Below, piece by piece: positions 8,882 through 20,420 of a stretch of 64,000 bases of DNA. Origin of the DNA: Hippasteria phrygiana. Its lineage: Eukaryota; Echinodermata; Asteroidea; Valvatida; Goniasteridae. The position numbers and the translations under genes were made by a program. Below the pieces are notes generated by a model, which searched no databases, had not been told where the DNA came from, and saw only the letters and a list, made by a program, of their open reading frames with translations. Each line of letters opens with the position of its first letter. The first letter of the stretch is position 1. The stretch is taken from the NCBI GenBank assembly GCA_037893225.1, contig JAZGUH010000186.1:620001-684000 (forward strand), read 5' to 3'.

Positions 8882-10030
8882 CTTCTTCCAAGGAAATGTT
8901 GATTTCCCCCAGATAATTCCCACGGAATTTGCACGCCAGCCCTTTTTCCATCATTATCAGTACTTTGGACACGTTGGCCAACTGTAGGGTGCTTTCTGAC
9001 AAGCGGTAGAATTTCCGATGTATTCTGACATCATGGCCCATGTATGATGCTAGTAAGTTAAGTTCATTGTTTAAGGACAACAGCTTTGACATTGTCGCCA
9101 CGTGTTTTCTCAGGTTTGTTGACCGTGGAGTGTCTGAAAAACTAGCGCCAGATTTGATAGCAAACTTTTTGAGGCAGGAACATGCATTGGCAGGGAGAAT
9201 TGATTCATGGTAGAGTCTCGCAAAGACATGGATTTTTCTTTTCCACCCCAGCTGCATTGCGAGTGCTGTTCAGGAAGTCAATTGTCTTGACAATCTGTGC
9301 TATCATCAATATGGGAACTGTTTTCCCTCCTTTTCCCCTCACCTCAAGGTGGGGGTAATGTTTCGTACTAGATCTTTTTCAACAGCACCCAAACTCTGGT
9401 AAACCTCTGGCTGTACAATCTCATCCATAATCGTTACTTTTTAACAGTCAGCCGCTCCGTTTCCCCACTTCGTTTCCAGTTGAATAGCACGCGTGCTAGG
9501 GTTATTTAGCACAATTTCATACTGTCTTTTGATAAGGTTGGATCTCTACACAGCTACTGGAAATGCTCTTCTGATCATGACATCAAAGTGTAGGTCATCT
9601 TCTTGATGTCTTCTGCAATTGGAAGCATCTGTGGTTTGTTGATGTGGCATGTATACAGCGTACGCTGTGCACGATTGACTATCTCTGATGCCCATTCAGC
9701 CTGCTTGATTTGTTGAAATTTGTCAGCATGGTGATACAGATTATTATTGTCCGTTTTGATGGCATCAAATTTTACCAGCGCTGCCACTTTATCAATGCTG
9801 TAATCAATGTTGCGGGCAGATGGTGGCTTCTGCTAGCTGTTAGAGGCCTCTGAATATCCTGAAATGCTTCTTACAGCTTTTACCACGTTGTCAAAATTCT
9901 TGTGCTGAATGCAATCTCTCATCGAATTGACAGACGGGTCCATTCAGCGTGATGTCATAACCACTTTTGCCACATCGAGCATTTTTTGTGAAACTGTCAA
10001 GGACTGGTGTTCTTCATTCAGGGTGGGTGA
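8882..10030 (-). pseudogene. Tyrosine-recombinase-domain gene, longer copy
   Basis: Reading the minus strand from about 10,030, collinear blocks appear in changing frames. They are SQKMLDVAKVVMTSR, SMRDCIQHKNFDNVVKAVRS with ISGYSEASN, KVAALVKFDAIKTDNNNLYH, EWASEIVNRAQRTLYTCHIN then KPQMLPIAEDIKKM (9,787-9,575), MDEIVQPEVYQSLGAVEKDL, and finally the recombinase exon with LRKH..AT, MGHD and KFYRL (9,257-8,882). This is the domain order of a known family of large, uncharacterised, recombinase-like proteins. In-frame stops (for example after SEASNS, near 9,835) and frame changes show decay. The 5' end is cut off by the DNA transposon beginning at 10,080. The protein would have been nuclear and DNA-binding; whether it was a host gene or a Crypton-like element cannot be decided here. 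Confidence 0.65.
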
Positions 10031-10079
10031 TCACGCAATGTTTTCGAACCAAAGGTAAGAATATCAGTATCACTTCTTA

Positions 10080-11525
10080 CACTGTAAAAACGTTGGGCAA
10101 GGAAAAATTTGGCAAATATGATTTACCCAGAGGTTAGTAATTTTTTGTACAAATGTTGGTCCTTTTCCAAAAATATTACCCAACACCAGGTGCTCTAAAT
10201 TGTTGAAATACGTTTGATAAAAAATGTGTCAAATTTGACCAAATGTTTCATAACTCAATTACCCCAACTGAGTTGGTCAATTTTTGTTTGTCAGTTTGGG
10301 CAACAGTTTACCCAACAAAATGAACAACAGTTACCTTTTCACTGGTCTGTTTGTGTCAAACGTTTGGTCATGATAGATGATCTAAAATGTGACGAATTAG
10401 GAAAAACTAAGCTAACAATGGATTTAACCTGTCAAAATCTACTTGGTGAAGAAAGTTCAGGCTCGCTGCTTAGCGTTTGAAGCAGAGAATAAACCCCACA
10501 TTTGTTCATTAAACCTATATAAACTATACAGTGATTTAACTTGAGCACTTCAATACGTGGTATATTTCGGAAAGAAATTTGGCAGTCCTCCAAAAAAGCT
10601 TCCAAATATTGGTCTGGATTTGACTAATTTCTGGGTTTTGGGAGAGTAGCGGGTACCACCGTGGTATAACTTGTTACATTTATCGCGCGCCTTATGCACG
10701 TGCGATCAGTCTGCTGGGTTACCGTGCACACATCACATCGAGTAATGGCCGGTGAGTAGAGCTGTCTGGTACGCTCTCTCGTCTCGGTTCAACTTCAAGT
10801 TAAAACTGCCCGAAATATCTCATCTTGTGAGCTGGCTTACGAATGTTTGACAAGATATTTTATTAAGGTGATCAGTGATTCACATAGGCCACCATGTCTT
10901 CGATGGTAATCTGTATTTTGGACAACATGACAACTACTTCGTAGTACCATGGCTCGAGTAGGCGGCTGGCCGCCTGGGCGGTCGTTCTACAGGCAGCTAT
11001 AACTGATTGATGTGAGGCTTTTATCCATTACTTGTGCACCGTGATCATGATGTTAATGTTGGTGAAGGTGACTGTAATATATTTGAAAGTAACGCTAACC
11101 AGACCCGGGATCAGCATATTTAGACTTAAAGCCAACTTAAGAAACCATCACGGCATCGGAAAACGTTCTCTAGACTTTGAGTTGATTGAACATAAATATA
11201 AAAACATATAAAGAGACATCATCAATTTGTTAAGAAACAAAAGACCAATCAATGATAAAAGAGGGCCCCATTTGTGGGGAGAAAGCTTTGACCAATAAAA
11301 TATGGAAATCAAGAGACCATATATTGTTCAAAATGAAATAACCAATAAAATGCACAACATGCATGACCAACTATATTGGTGAAAGCTCGTGGACCAACCA
11401 TTTGGTGAAGCGCTTTTTCACAACGGTTTGCTAAAGACAGTTGGAAAGTTTCTGACCAGAAGTTGATATTTGCACAAATTTTTGGCAAGAAATTGGTCAA
11501 ACTTTGCCCAACTTTGTTTACAGTG
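10080..11525. mobile_element. Non-autonomous TIR DNA transposon, TA target duplication
   Basis: The left end CACTGTAAAAACGTTGGGCA matches the reverse complement of the right end, CACTGTAAACAAAGTTGGGC, and similarity continues inward for about 35 bp. TA flanks both ends (10078-10079 and 11526-11527). The interior has scattered TTGGTCA and ACCAATAAAAT words near the ends and no transposase motif. TA duplication and the CACTG terminus fit the IS630/Tc1/mariner superfamily, but class is inferred from ends only. Confidence 0.75.
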
Positions 11526-11527
11526 TA

Positions 11528-12505
11528 CTAGTAGTATAGAAAGGGGGAGTTTGGACGCAAGACAAAAACAAAATCTGCGAGGCAGATTTTAAAGCGAACC
11601 CCCCCCCAAAAAAAAAAATATGCCTATAAAAAAATTACTCGGTTTAAGAAAATTAGTGTCTAGAAAAAATGAAGAAAAAAATTAATATTAAAATAATATT
11701 TTCTTGATAACAAGTAGAGAGAGATGGTGAAACACGTTGATAAATACACGGTCGTCAGGATGAGAGACTCAAAAAGATAAGAAAAAGAGGGAGAGAGAAG
11801 AAAAATGCACCCAGACCCCTCTAGCAGGGCGGGCAGGCACGCCTTCAGTGTAGGCGCCACAACTTGCCTTCATCATTAGCTGCTTGGTAGATTTCACGCC
11901 CAACCCCGCCCCCCCCCCCCCCCCCCCCCCCCCCCCCCTTCGTTTGGAAAATCCTCGATCCTCCCCTGGTGAGGGCGCTGCCAACTGTGTTTTTTTGTCT
12001 ACATTCCTGAATCCACATACAGTGTTCAAGTATCACAAACCACAAAGTCGGGCTCCAGATTATAGCGCCGCCACACGTAAAAAAATACGGGCAATAGCCT
12101 TTTCATTTTTAAAACCGCACAGGTAGCCTATTTATGGGCGGCCAAAAGTTGCAAACACTTTCAATTTTTGTTGACCTAAATTGTGATCCAAATAGAAATG
12201 TTAGACAAATCTTTTGAAAGGCAAATACATTCTGTTATTTACAGGTGTTTGCTTGTTCCTAACAGATTAAACACTGTTTTATATATTTTCTAGCAATTTT
12301 ACAAAGTTTTGTTATTCTCTTTTTGTTTTACATTTATTTTTATCCCCCTGTATTTTAAATGTAAGAATCCGTCCCCTGAATCTTTTCTTCAGCAAATTCC
12401 CCCCCTCAGAATAATTGACTAGGCCATGAATCTTCTTCACTGATTTTTCTATTGTTCCTCACTAAGCTTCACCAAGCAGGGCTTTTGTTATACTATCTGG
12501 GAGTC
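11528..12505. other. Unassigned sequence with a 30-bp poly-C tract
   Basis: Holds a purine-rich stretch (11,690-11,800), a 30-bp C run (11,909-11,938) flanked by GGCGCC and GAGGATCGAGGATTTTCC on the opposite strand, and AT-rich sequence. The poly-C with flanking GGGGTCTGG/GGGAGGATC words resembles the core of a common MITE type, but termini are not certain. Open frames through the C run are low-complexity. Confidence 0.35.
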
Positions 12506-12820
12506 CAGTAGAAAGTTTGCCTCACCCCTTAGTTAACTACCACCCCTGATTTTGTACAATAAACCAGAATTGAAGATGTACCAGTGTGTGTCTCTTTCTT
12601 TTGTTAGTTAGATTATGGTAGAAAACTCCCACCTCTTGTTATTTAAAGTTAGTTTTAGCATGTTACAGTAGAGTTTTTCTCACCTCTCTTAGTCAACTGT
12701 CACCCCAGATGTGTTTAACAATAAACCAGAATTGAAGACCTGTGTGTGTGTCTCTTCATTTTGTTAGTTAGATTTTTGTGGAAACCACCCCCCCTGTTGT
12801 TATTTAAGTTAGTTTTAGGA
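12506..12820. repeat. Two diverged tandem units of about 160 bp
   Basis: CAGTAGA at 12506 and 12666 begin two units sharing AATAAACCAGAATTGAAGA, TGTGTGTCTCTT, TTTGTTAGTTAGATT and TTATTTAA.GTTAGTTTTAG in the same order. Each carries AATAAA, so the unit could derive from a transcript 3' end or an LTR; this is not established. Confidence 0.75.
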
Positions 12821-13324
12821 GGCTGCAAGAACGCTTGTGGAGTGGAAGTGATGTGTTAAGTGACAGTGCGAATGAGAGTGCAGAAAGCCAGACGCTTCCG
12901 TCTAGAAAACACAACATGACAGAGTGAGCTCCACAAATAATGATACTGTACCTTGATCGGCCAAAGACCCAAACCTATAGGCACTTTTGCCACTGAAGAC
13001 ACAAAACTCAGGTGTCTAAAGCATATACCCTTAGTCCCGGTCAAAACAGGACTGGGAAGTTGCCTAACCAGAGGTTTGCTGCTGTCAAGATAGGCCGGAG
13101 TTGGAGCAGGACTCAACCAGAGTCAAGTATCTTCTCCAGAAGAGATTCATGGCCACCTTATATGCCGCAGAGGTCCAAGCTACCCACATCTATTCCCTGT
13201 AATTAAGGGTCACCGCCAGAACCAGTTTAATTCTGCCCATGCTGACAGACACGCTTGGGACATCAACGTGACCAGCAGGTTAAACCTATTGGGAGCTGGG
13301 CTATTTTCTTGAGGGACGTACGAT
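12821..13324. other. Unassigned sequence
   Basis: Moderately GC-balanced with no supported gene. Overlapping open frames on both strands (12856-13116 minus, 13012-13206 plus) carry no recognisable motif. Confidence 0.3.
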
Positions 13325-13420
13325 AATAACTTGTAATTTTGAGATATGATAATTGATTGAAAACATAATATACAACTTATAACTTTGAGATTCGATAATT
13401 CATTGAAGGCTTATAATATT
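13325..13420. repeat. AT-rich 46-bp tandem pair
   Basis: The two units share AACTT.TAA.TTTGAGAT, then GATAATT.ATTGAA. Diverged and short. Confidence 0.6.
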
Positions 13421-14293
13421 CCTTGATTGGCAAGAAGCCTGATAATTGTATTGTTGATAAGACTTACTTTTTTTGCTTATTTTTGTTTTATGCTGATAAT
13501 CACAAGCTTGTTGTAAATACCTGGATCTTTAATTTATTTGAAATGTTTATGCCTTGAGATTAATTTGTAAATAGACCGGTTTTGTAAAAAGGATAATTCG
13601 AAAAGTCACGCCCCATTTATTTTGGCAGTCGTATTCTTACAAGGGAGTATAGACTGACCAATTAAAGTTCAAGCAGAAGAAATCTTGCTTATCGTATACG
13701 GATTTATTCGATCCGAAAAGAAATAACAAACATGACATACAAGTTACAGTTTATGTTCGTGAGAGGAAAAATAACTAGCTGAAAACTGTGAAAACTATCT
13801 GGCAAATTCGAAAATTTAGCTTGCAAAAACTGTCCTTAAATTCTCTGAAAAATGACAATTTCTCATGTCAAAAATTTCTCTTAAAGTCTGGAATTTCTGG
13901 GCAAAGAATCAATAACAAATATCTTAAACATCTGAGGCAAAATCTGAAACTGTTTCGATTAATATCTGAGACTCCGTAATCCTAAAGGAACACATAAATC
14001 CAGCTGAAACTCAAGTCGCATGAAAATGTTTCTTTAAACGAATTGTGACGCGCTACCCCAGGGGCCGGGGGAAAACATAAGGGGACTGTTCTTTTATCCC
14101 AGGGCTCCAACCAACACCTGTTATCCCACAAAAATATTTATAGCCTTACGAACGAGTGAGCGGCTACCCAGACGCAAGGGGGGACAATAAACGTACGGTG
14201 GACTAAGCCTAGGGGCTGTTCGTTTGGTGGAAATATACCACCGTTTGTGATTGAGTTATTATTCTAATGTAATTAAGCAATCCAATTTGTCCC
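13421..14293. other. Unassigned AT-rich sequence
   Basis: No coding evidence. A 63-residue lysine-rich open frame (13788-13979) is typical of AT-rich noncoding DNA. The segment 14,050-14,220 is richer in G and C but shows no RNA gene that I can recognise. Confidence 0.3.
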
Positions 14294-14739
14294 AATAAAC
14301 CTCACAATGCAAATAAACCTCACAGTGACAAATGATTCCAAGGACGATTGTGATTCTTCTTATTCTTCTCTGAACAACAATCAACAATAATTATTTATCA
14401 ATAAGTTAAGCAATAATGTCCACAGGTGATAACCCTCACTTGAATAACGGTGCACCACCTTAATTATAACTGGTAACTTGTAATAATCCTCACTGGGCTT
14501 ATGCAGTATAGTTGTCACCTGCAATGAACCTCACGTGGTCAACTGCACCACTTAACTAATGAACTTAAGATAAACTTATACAATATAACCCTCACAAAGT
14601 TAGGCGGTATGAGCTTATACAATATAACCCTCACACAGTTGAAATAAGCGCACAAATAGACAGATTTGATCAATGAAGAACAGGGCGATTAGGATAACCC
14701 TCACGGGACTATATAGGCGATACACCCGGTAAACCTCAC
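14294..14739. repeat. Nine spaced copies of AACCCTCAC-type motif
   Basis: Variants of A(A)TAACC(C/T)TCAC or TAAACCTCAC occur at about 14294, 14312, 14429, 14481, 14523, 14582, 14621, 14692 and 14728, all on the plus strand, with spacings of roughly 18-117 bp. Two lie in a local duplication sharing CTTATACAATATAACCCTCA. The sequence between motifs is not otherwise repetitive. Confidence 0.65.
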
Positions 14740-15800
14740 TGGACAGCAATTACGACGCAACGACCAGGGCTGCACTCACCAGTCGCCACGCCAACAGGCA
14801 TGGAACACTCGGTCCGCAAGCCCTCCAGTCGCTCTCGTCCCCGCTAAGTCCCCTATCAACTGGTTTACCTAGTCCCACACACCAAATCCCTGCTTAATCT
14901 GGCCCAATTTGATATGACCTGTCTAGAACGACAGCTAATCAATCATCCACTATAACGAGTCAACCTTACGGGTAAGCTAGCTCAATGATTACGGCCGGGA
15001 TCGCCTCAGTCGTTACCACCAAATCAAGTCCCACTAGCTCCTACCCAAGGCTTCACAACTCCCGTCCTAACTTTGGATCAATACAACCCCACTCACCGAT
15101 CGCCGCAACCTTACGCCGTTACCTGCGATGGTGAGCTCCTTCTACCTCGGATGACACCAGCGAACTGCCCGCCGGTCTCGTAACCCCACGCTATGCTAAA
15201 AACGCCCAGACCCAACGCAATCCGCGTTGCTAATTGGTCAATGCGCACATGCATTATTAATTTCCCAGACGGACATGCATAATTCATGACTTAGACTTCT
15301 ACACAAGTTTACCCCCTGTTTCGCCACAGAATCATTGCCTGGGTTTACAGGATCCAAACAGTGTATAAAAAGTGTACTGGATCCAATAAGTGAGAATCTA
15401 CTAAATCAAACGTATCTCAAAAATCATATCTTAACTTCTAACAATCCGCTAAAACTAATGCTGTAAAACACCATAGCGTTTCATGTACATGAACAGTGCA
15501 TTGTTTATGTACATTGTATCCAGTCACAAGTTTAGTCAAGAACATGAAAAGTTATCGTGTCCAAAACGAAATGAAATCTCTAGAAATATTAATGAAATGA
15601 ACACTTACTTCTTTGGCAAGACTCTTCTGTCATCTACTGTAACTGTAACTAGTGTGTGTTAAAACAGAAAAGCTGTAAAATCTCGGGTTTAATTGACCGA
15701 AACTGTCAGTGAAAATGCATAGGCAAACATGGCTGAACAAAACTTGTGTTACATAACTGTCCAACAATTGAGGGCGCCCTTCAAAGTAACTGTTCTGTCC
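14740..15800. other. Unassigned sequence
   Basis: The C-rich 14,760-15,190 stretch then turns AT-rich. No gene, RNA or element end is seen. GGATCCAA is repeated near 15,350 and 15,378 around a TATAAAAAG word; the significance is unknown. Confidence 0.3.
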
Positions 15801-16043
15801 AGGGGCCAATTTCATAGAGCTGTTAAGCACAAAAGTGTGCTTAGCATGAAAATGTCTTGCTTAGTAAAAACAGGTTACCAGCCAAAAGTCCATGTTATTT
15901 TCATGCTAAGCAAACAACAGCTGAATGCCAGTCAAAAGCAATATTCCACACATGAAAATCTGGTTGGTAAGCCAGTTTTTATCAAGGAAGCATTTACATG
16001 CTAAGCAAATGTTTGTGCTTAACAGCTTTATGAAATTGGCCCC
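15801..16043. mobile_element. MITE with GGGGCCAATTTCATA terminal inverted repeats
   Basis: The left arm GGGGCCAATTTCATAGAGCT followed by GTTAAGCACAAA is mirrored by the right arm TTTGTGCTTAACAGCTTTAT then GAAATTGGCCCC. The interior repeats CATGCTAAGCAAA and CTTAGCATGAAAAT, giving a foldback structure. CAG flanks both ends, so a 3-bp target duplication is possible. Non-coding; an open frame across it (15729-16004) is incidental. Confidence 0.85.
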
Positions 16044-16877
16044 AGGTCACTGGAACAGCAATCATATGACAATCACCAACAAACAAAGACAAAAAGGTAA
16101 GAAAAGACGAAAATCAGGAAAGAGGAACAAATTTTTAAAACAACGGACATATTAAAAATCAAAGAAAACTGGCACAAAACAGTGCACGCGCCACGCAAAA
16201 TACGTACTCCCAAGCAACAGACGAACGTTCACAAGCGAAAGACAAACTGGCACAAAAGACGAACTGGCATGTATCTGATGTTGGGGGCGCCAGTCCCCGT
16301 AGGATTATGGGCATTTCTCAAACAATGACTTCGGCTTAGGCTTCGCGTATGTCATGTATATGTCCTAAGATTTGGGACACTGTTTTTGCTTCATATACAT
16401 AAAAGCTTATGTTTTACTTCAAAGCCAGAGCCTGTTTATATATTTTTTACGTATTCTGGGCTTCAGATTGGAAAAAGCTCCACCCACCTCCTTTTCCCAT
16501 GTGTTTCCTGCAGAGTTTGACAACTAACACTCTTTTTTTTAGGCCCAAACACACTGATGATATACCTATCCACTTATCAGTTAGAGAGCATTTGTTTAAA
16601 GCTTTGAGCTTAAACCTAGTCACCAATTGCCATTTTATTTGTCTTTTCTTTTCTACAACACAAAAAAGTGTGAGTCTGGTTAAGCTCCCTTTCTTATAAG
16701 CCTAAACAACCCAAGAACAAGCTAATGAAGAGAACGGACTACTCCTCAGTCCACATTTGTACTAATACATGCCTTGATGTTATTTGAACAATTTGTTTTC
16801 CTACCTCCATGTTTGAACTCTATAGCCGTATTCCCGATGTCCTCGATGTATACGCATACCCCTCATCTCCACCAAGG
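16044..16877. other. Unassigned sequence
   Basis: No supported gene. Contains several lysine-rich and phenylalanine-rich frames of low complexity. Confidence 0.3.
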
Positions 16878-16917
16878 CCCCCCCCCCCCCCCCCCCCCAC
16901 CCACCCACCCACCCACA
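16878..16917. repeat. Poly-C followed by (CCCA)n
   Basis: A C run passes into four to five CCCA units. Simple sequence, probably length-variable. Confidence 0.85.
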
Positions 16918-16934
16918 CAGTCATGTAAACGGGT

Positions 16935-17092
16935 GCAATCGTGGACCTCCCATTGTTCCTCTTTTGTTTATACTCAAACTTTTTCGGAAGGCCTCCCATT
17001 GGTTTTGTACACGATTTTCAATCGTGGAGGTTAGGTCAAACGTGGACCCCTTTGTCTACGCTCGAATTCTTTTGTCCTAGGTCCACGATTGC
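16935..17092 (+). repeat. Dispersed GCAATCGTGGAC family, copy A
   Basis: Begins GCAATCGTGGACCTCCCATT and ends GTCCACGATTGC, giving a 12-bp terminal inverted repeat. The interior contains TTTGTTTATACTC, GTACACGATTTTCAATCGTG and GTCAAACGTGGACCCC. Both sides of the family often carry TATACAAACTCA and ATGTAAACGGGT. Likely a MITE; four copies in this window. Confidence 0.85.
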
Positions 17093-18826
17093 CGGCATAT
17101 ACAAACTCACCGGTCTAAGTTTTACCCACCCACCCACTGGTCTAAGTTTTATCTTTGGTGGTGTCCGTGACCCTGTAACACAGTTATGCACGATGACAAA
17201 CCACAAAGTCTGGACTCGCATAAAGAGGTCGCCACACTCATGCTACCTAAACTAAGGGTGCACCACACTAAATAAACTCCCATTGAACTTAGTGTAAAAT
17301 CCATCAACTTCACAGTGAAAAAATCCTTATCCAGGAGTCTCTCAGTTTTTGTGACAACTGAAAATTATAGTTTGATTATTAATCTGTCAAATTCTTTTCA
17401 ATTTTGTGCAGGTCAGCCGTTGATTTTTTTTGCAACTTTTTTTTCCCCAGAGAGTATCACCCCCAAAATGTGTTGTTTTTCCCAAACCGGCTAGCTGCCA
17501 TTTTTCATGAAGCATCCCTCCACTTCACAAGCCAAATAGGACCAATTTTAAAGCCAAAATTTATCAAATTTTCACAAAAGTTGAAGCACAGAACCAGGGT
17601 ATGATAGCTGATCATAATTACACAAGTTGCATGACCCCCAAAAATGTATTATTCAAAAAAAGTTGTGGGTTTACAATTTATGCTAATCAGTTTGGTGCAC
17701 CCCTAAAGATTCCACGCTCTCCTCAGGCCTTAGGCAGATATCACAGAGCAAAATACGGACTGTGTATTAAGATATTGAGTCTGCCTGGGCATGGCGAGGG
17801 AATCAATGCAAGCCAAAAACACGACAAAACAACGGAAGACAAGGAAAGACCTGTCAAGTCTCGCAAAATTAGCAGAAAGCCAACAAATGCGACAAGGACG
17901 ATCTCTCTTGAGTAATGGAGGAAGGTGAGCCAACCTATTTTGGCATACGAACAGAGATGTAGTCGAGTCCATCACAAGTCCCTGCAAGTCCCTGCCAGTC
18001 CATCACAAGCCCTCCAGTCCTAATTCCAATCACAAGCTATTCGAATGAGCTTTGACAAAGGCATTCCTTTGGCATTGTTCATCCAGTTACTTTTGACCGG
18101 CTTTATGAAAGGACTTCTGACTGGGCTTGCGAAAGTACTTGTGAAAGAACTTGCAGGGACTCGACTCCAACTCTGCATACGAACGGCATAAAACATAAAA
18201 AGATGACCTGGTTCAGTCTTGGATTCAAACATCTTCATAATCCAACCAAGAAAACTGGATGAGGAGAATGTGCAAATCCTTCTATGACTACTAGAAAAAC
18301 AAAATAATGAACAGTAAGGAGTGGATTTCAAACCCCACAATAAAATAAATGCCGAAATTCCCTTACTTCGATCATCTCAAAAGAATGGCTGAAATGTGTA
18401 AGACTTCTCTGCTATCATGAGCATGCATACAAAAAAGGAAAAAACAGAAAAGATGGTGACTGATGAAGTGCGAAAAAAGCACAGAAAATATGCTTTGCTA
18501 CCCCTCTCAAGAAAAGAAAAGCATGGGGCGCGGAATATTATCACCGGTAAAAACAAATCATTGAGTAAAATGTATACAAGAAGCCACTGTCGTTATACAC
18601 AAACCTGTCCTGGCGTAGCCAAGACCAGAGACGAGTTTTTGAAACTCCCGCTCGCTGGGAAAAACATAAATAATTGGCCCCGGACACTTGATGTATTGAC
18701 GGTGCCACGAAACTAACCCGCTGACTGACACCCTGCAGAAACAGTGGCCATAAACCGACGTAATTTGTACGATTCTCTAGAATTTCTAGTAATCTCTAGA
18801 ATGAATGAAATTTTGGAATAGAATCA
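17093..18826. other. Unassigned sequence
   Basis: Contains a repeated GGTCTAAGTTTTA pair (17,112 and 17,140) around CCCA repeats, and short CAAGTCC/CAGTCC words (17,965-18,020). Open frames of about 100 residues on both strands lack motifs and are not called. Confidence 0.3.
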
Positions 18827-18902
18827 GGACTTGATTTTCGACGGTGGACTTGATTTTCGACGGTGCACTTGATTTTCGACGGTGGATTTGAAATTTCGAC
18901 GG
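18827..18902. repeat. 20-bp minisatellite (about 4 units)
   Basis: The unit GGACTTGATTTTCGACGGT is repeated nearly perfectly three times, with a decayed fourth unit (GGATTTGAAATTTCGACGG). Confidence 0.85.
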
Positions 18903-19422
18903 ACGGAGAATTTCGTTGAGTTCATTGAGCCGTTTTACTCGGACCTGTGACCTGTATATGACTCGTCTGCGTGAGCGTCTGGAGACAGTTAGAGCTGAGT
19001 ATTATTTCCGGAAAAGAGACATTTATTTGTGAACTGTCGTCGGTTCATTATTTGGGGTCTCATATTCCCCATATTTTCGCGACGGGAGCCAGTTGTGTCG
19101 TCCCCCGCTGTTTTCGTCTCTCTTCGGCTGTTTTAGAGGTGAATTCGCCCCGTGTTCCAGCTCGTCAAAGAACTGTATTCGCTCGCATTATTGGAGTTGT
19201 CTTTTCTTATTCTACACTTGTTAAACGCTGTTGATTCTCGAATATTTTCATTATTAAATCACATTGTTTCTTTGTTCTTTATATCAGTGTGATCTTGTTT
19301 GATTTCTTTGTTGCATCTGAGAAAATTCAGGTTTTTTTGTAGTAATTTATATTTGCGGATAGTCTGGAGATTTTCAGACCGTAACAATAGCTATACAAAC
19401 TCATAGAGTCATGTAAACGGGT
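18903..19422. other. Unassigned; possible promoter or LTR-like stretch
   Basis: A CpG-containing segment (18,960-19,240) is followed by T-rich sequence. It has the general look of a leader or LTR, but no matching second LTR, primer site or coding region was found. Confidence 0.2.
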
Positions 19423-19562
19423 GCAATCGTGGACCTCCCATTGTTCCTCTTTTGTTTATACTCGAACTTTTTCGGAAGGCCTCCCATTGGTTTTGTACAC
19501 GATTTTCAATCGTGGACCCCTTTGTCTACGCTCGAATTCTTTTGTCCTAGGTCCACGATTGC
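19423..19562 (+). repeat. Dispersed GCAATCGTGGAC family, copy B
   Basis: Same ends as copy A but lacks about 20 bp in the middle (GAGGTTAGGTCAAACGTG), exactly between two CGTGGA words, consistent with slippage deletion. Flanked by TATACAAACTCA on both sides. Confidence 0.85.
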
Positions 19563-20199
19563 CGGCATATACAAACTCACACATACACAAAAATAGTTTC
19601 TGCAGACCAGTTACCAATATAAGTCTTTCGTCGTCCTTCCTTTTTTTTTTAAGAATTGAAAGAATGAGGATGGGCTTTGATGATGATTGTAACAACTACC
19701 ACCCCTCCTTTAAATGAGTTCAGACTCGCTGCAGCTATTTCTTAGAATGATCAAACTAATTCTAAATCAACTGATTATTCTCTGAAATATGCCTGCACAT
19801 ACCGGGTCTTAAGTTCACACCGGTTATAAAATTGAGTGAATGAAGTGTAAAGAAGCACTCTGTTATACACGAACAATTTCTTACAAATCCTTCCTATCTT
19901 AAGAAGAAACAATCTTTTTAAGTTGGGAACAATTAGTTAGGAATTTCTTAATGTTCCTATCTTAAATGTTAGTGGACGAGCCTGATGTGACCTTTGACCC
20001 TGTTGCAGAAATCTCACCTCAGAAAAGTTTCTGTATCAGCCATTTTTAGGAATTTCTTAAATGTTCCTATCATAAATCCCTTCCTCATGCAATGTTAAGA
20101 CATCTTTATGTTTTTTTTCTATATACAATTAATGAAATACCAACACCATTCATCACAGCAAGCTTTGTTCATAATGAAAACTAAGAAAAAAAGCTAGTT
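19563..20199. other. Unassigned sequence
   Basis: AGGAATTTCTTAA.TGTTCCTATC occurs twice (about 19,940 and 20,048), a short direct repeat. No gene seen. Confidence 0.35.
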
Positions 20200-20420
20200 G
20201 TCTCGCCTGAACGAAGTTCAGAAAGAGACTATGCAATCACTATTTCTGTACGTAGTCCGTCCGTAGTCCGTCCGTCCGTAGTCCGTCCGTATGTCATTTT
20301 GGTTAAAGTTTCGACAAATTGGTCTTATATGCAAAGTTGAAGTCCGATTGCAATCAAACTTGGGTCATGCATTCAATAGTGCGACCTTTATATTATGGTC
20401 GTGTCAAAGGTCAAGTACTG

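Larger units (their letters stand above)
7460..9637. repeat. Tandem duplication, copy 2 (about 2.18 kb)
   Basis: Second copy of 5,180-7,335. Differences seen include a short insertion near 7,528 (TTGTAACTTGG), an extra GGCGCGTGTTTACTTT near 8,115, loss of part of the CG-rich core near 8,180 and scattered substitutions. This copy joins uninterrupted upstream recombinase-gene sequence beyond 9,637, so it is probably the original. Confidence 0.9.

Noticed and set aside
11769..12126. Glycine- or proline-rich frames around 11.9 kb
   Set aside because: Created by the 30-bp poly-C tract; low complexity, no conserved motif.
12506..12820. Pair of LTRs
   Set aside because: The two units are directly adjacent with no internal region, TG...CA ends or primer-binding site; treated as a tandem duplication.
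14294..14739. CRISPR-like array of spaced repeats
   Set aside because: Motifs are short, imperfect and irregularly spaced, there are no cas genes, and the DNA is eukaryotic.
17601..17987. Overlapping 85- and 104-residue frames on opposite strands
   Set aside because: Neither shows a domain, splice context or codon pattern that would separate it from chance.
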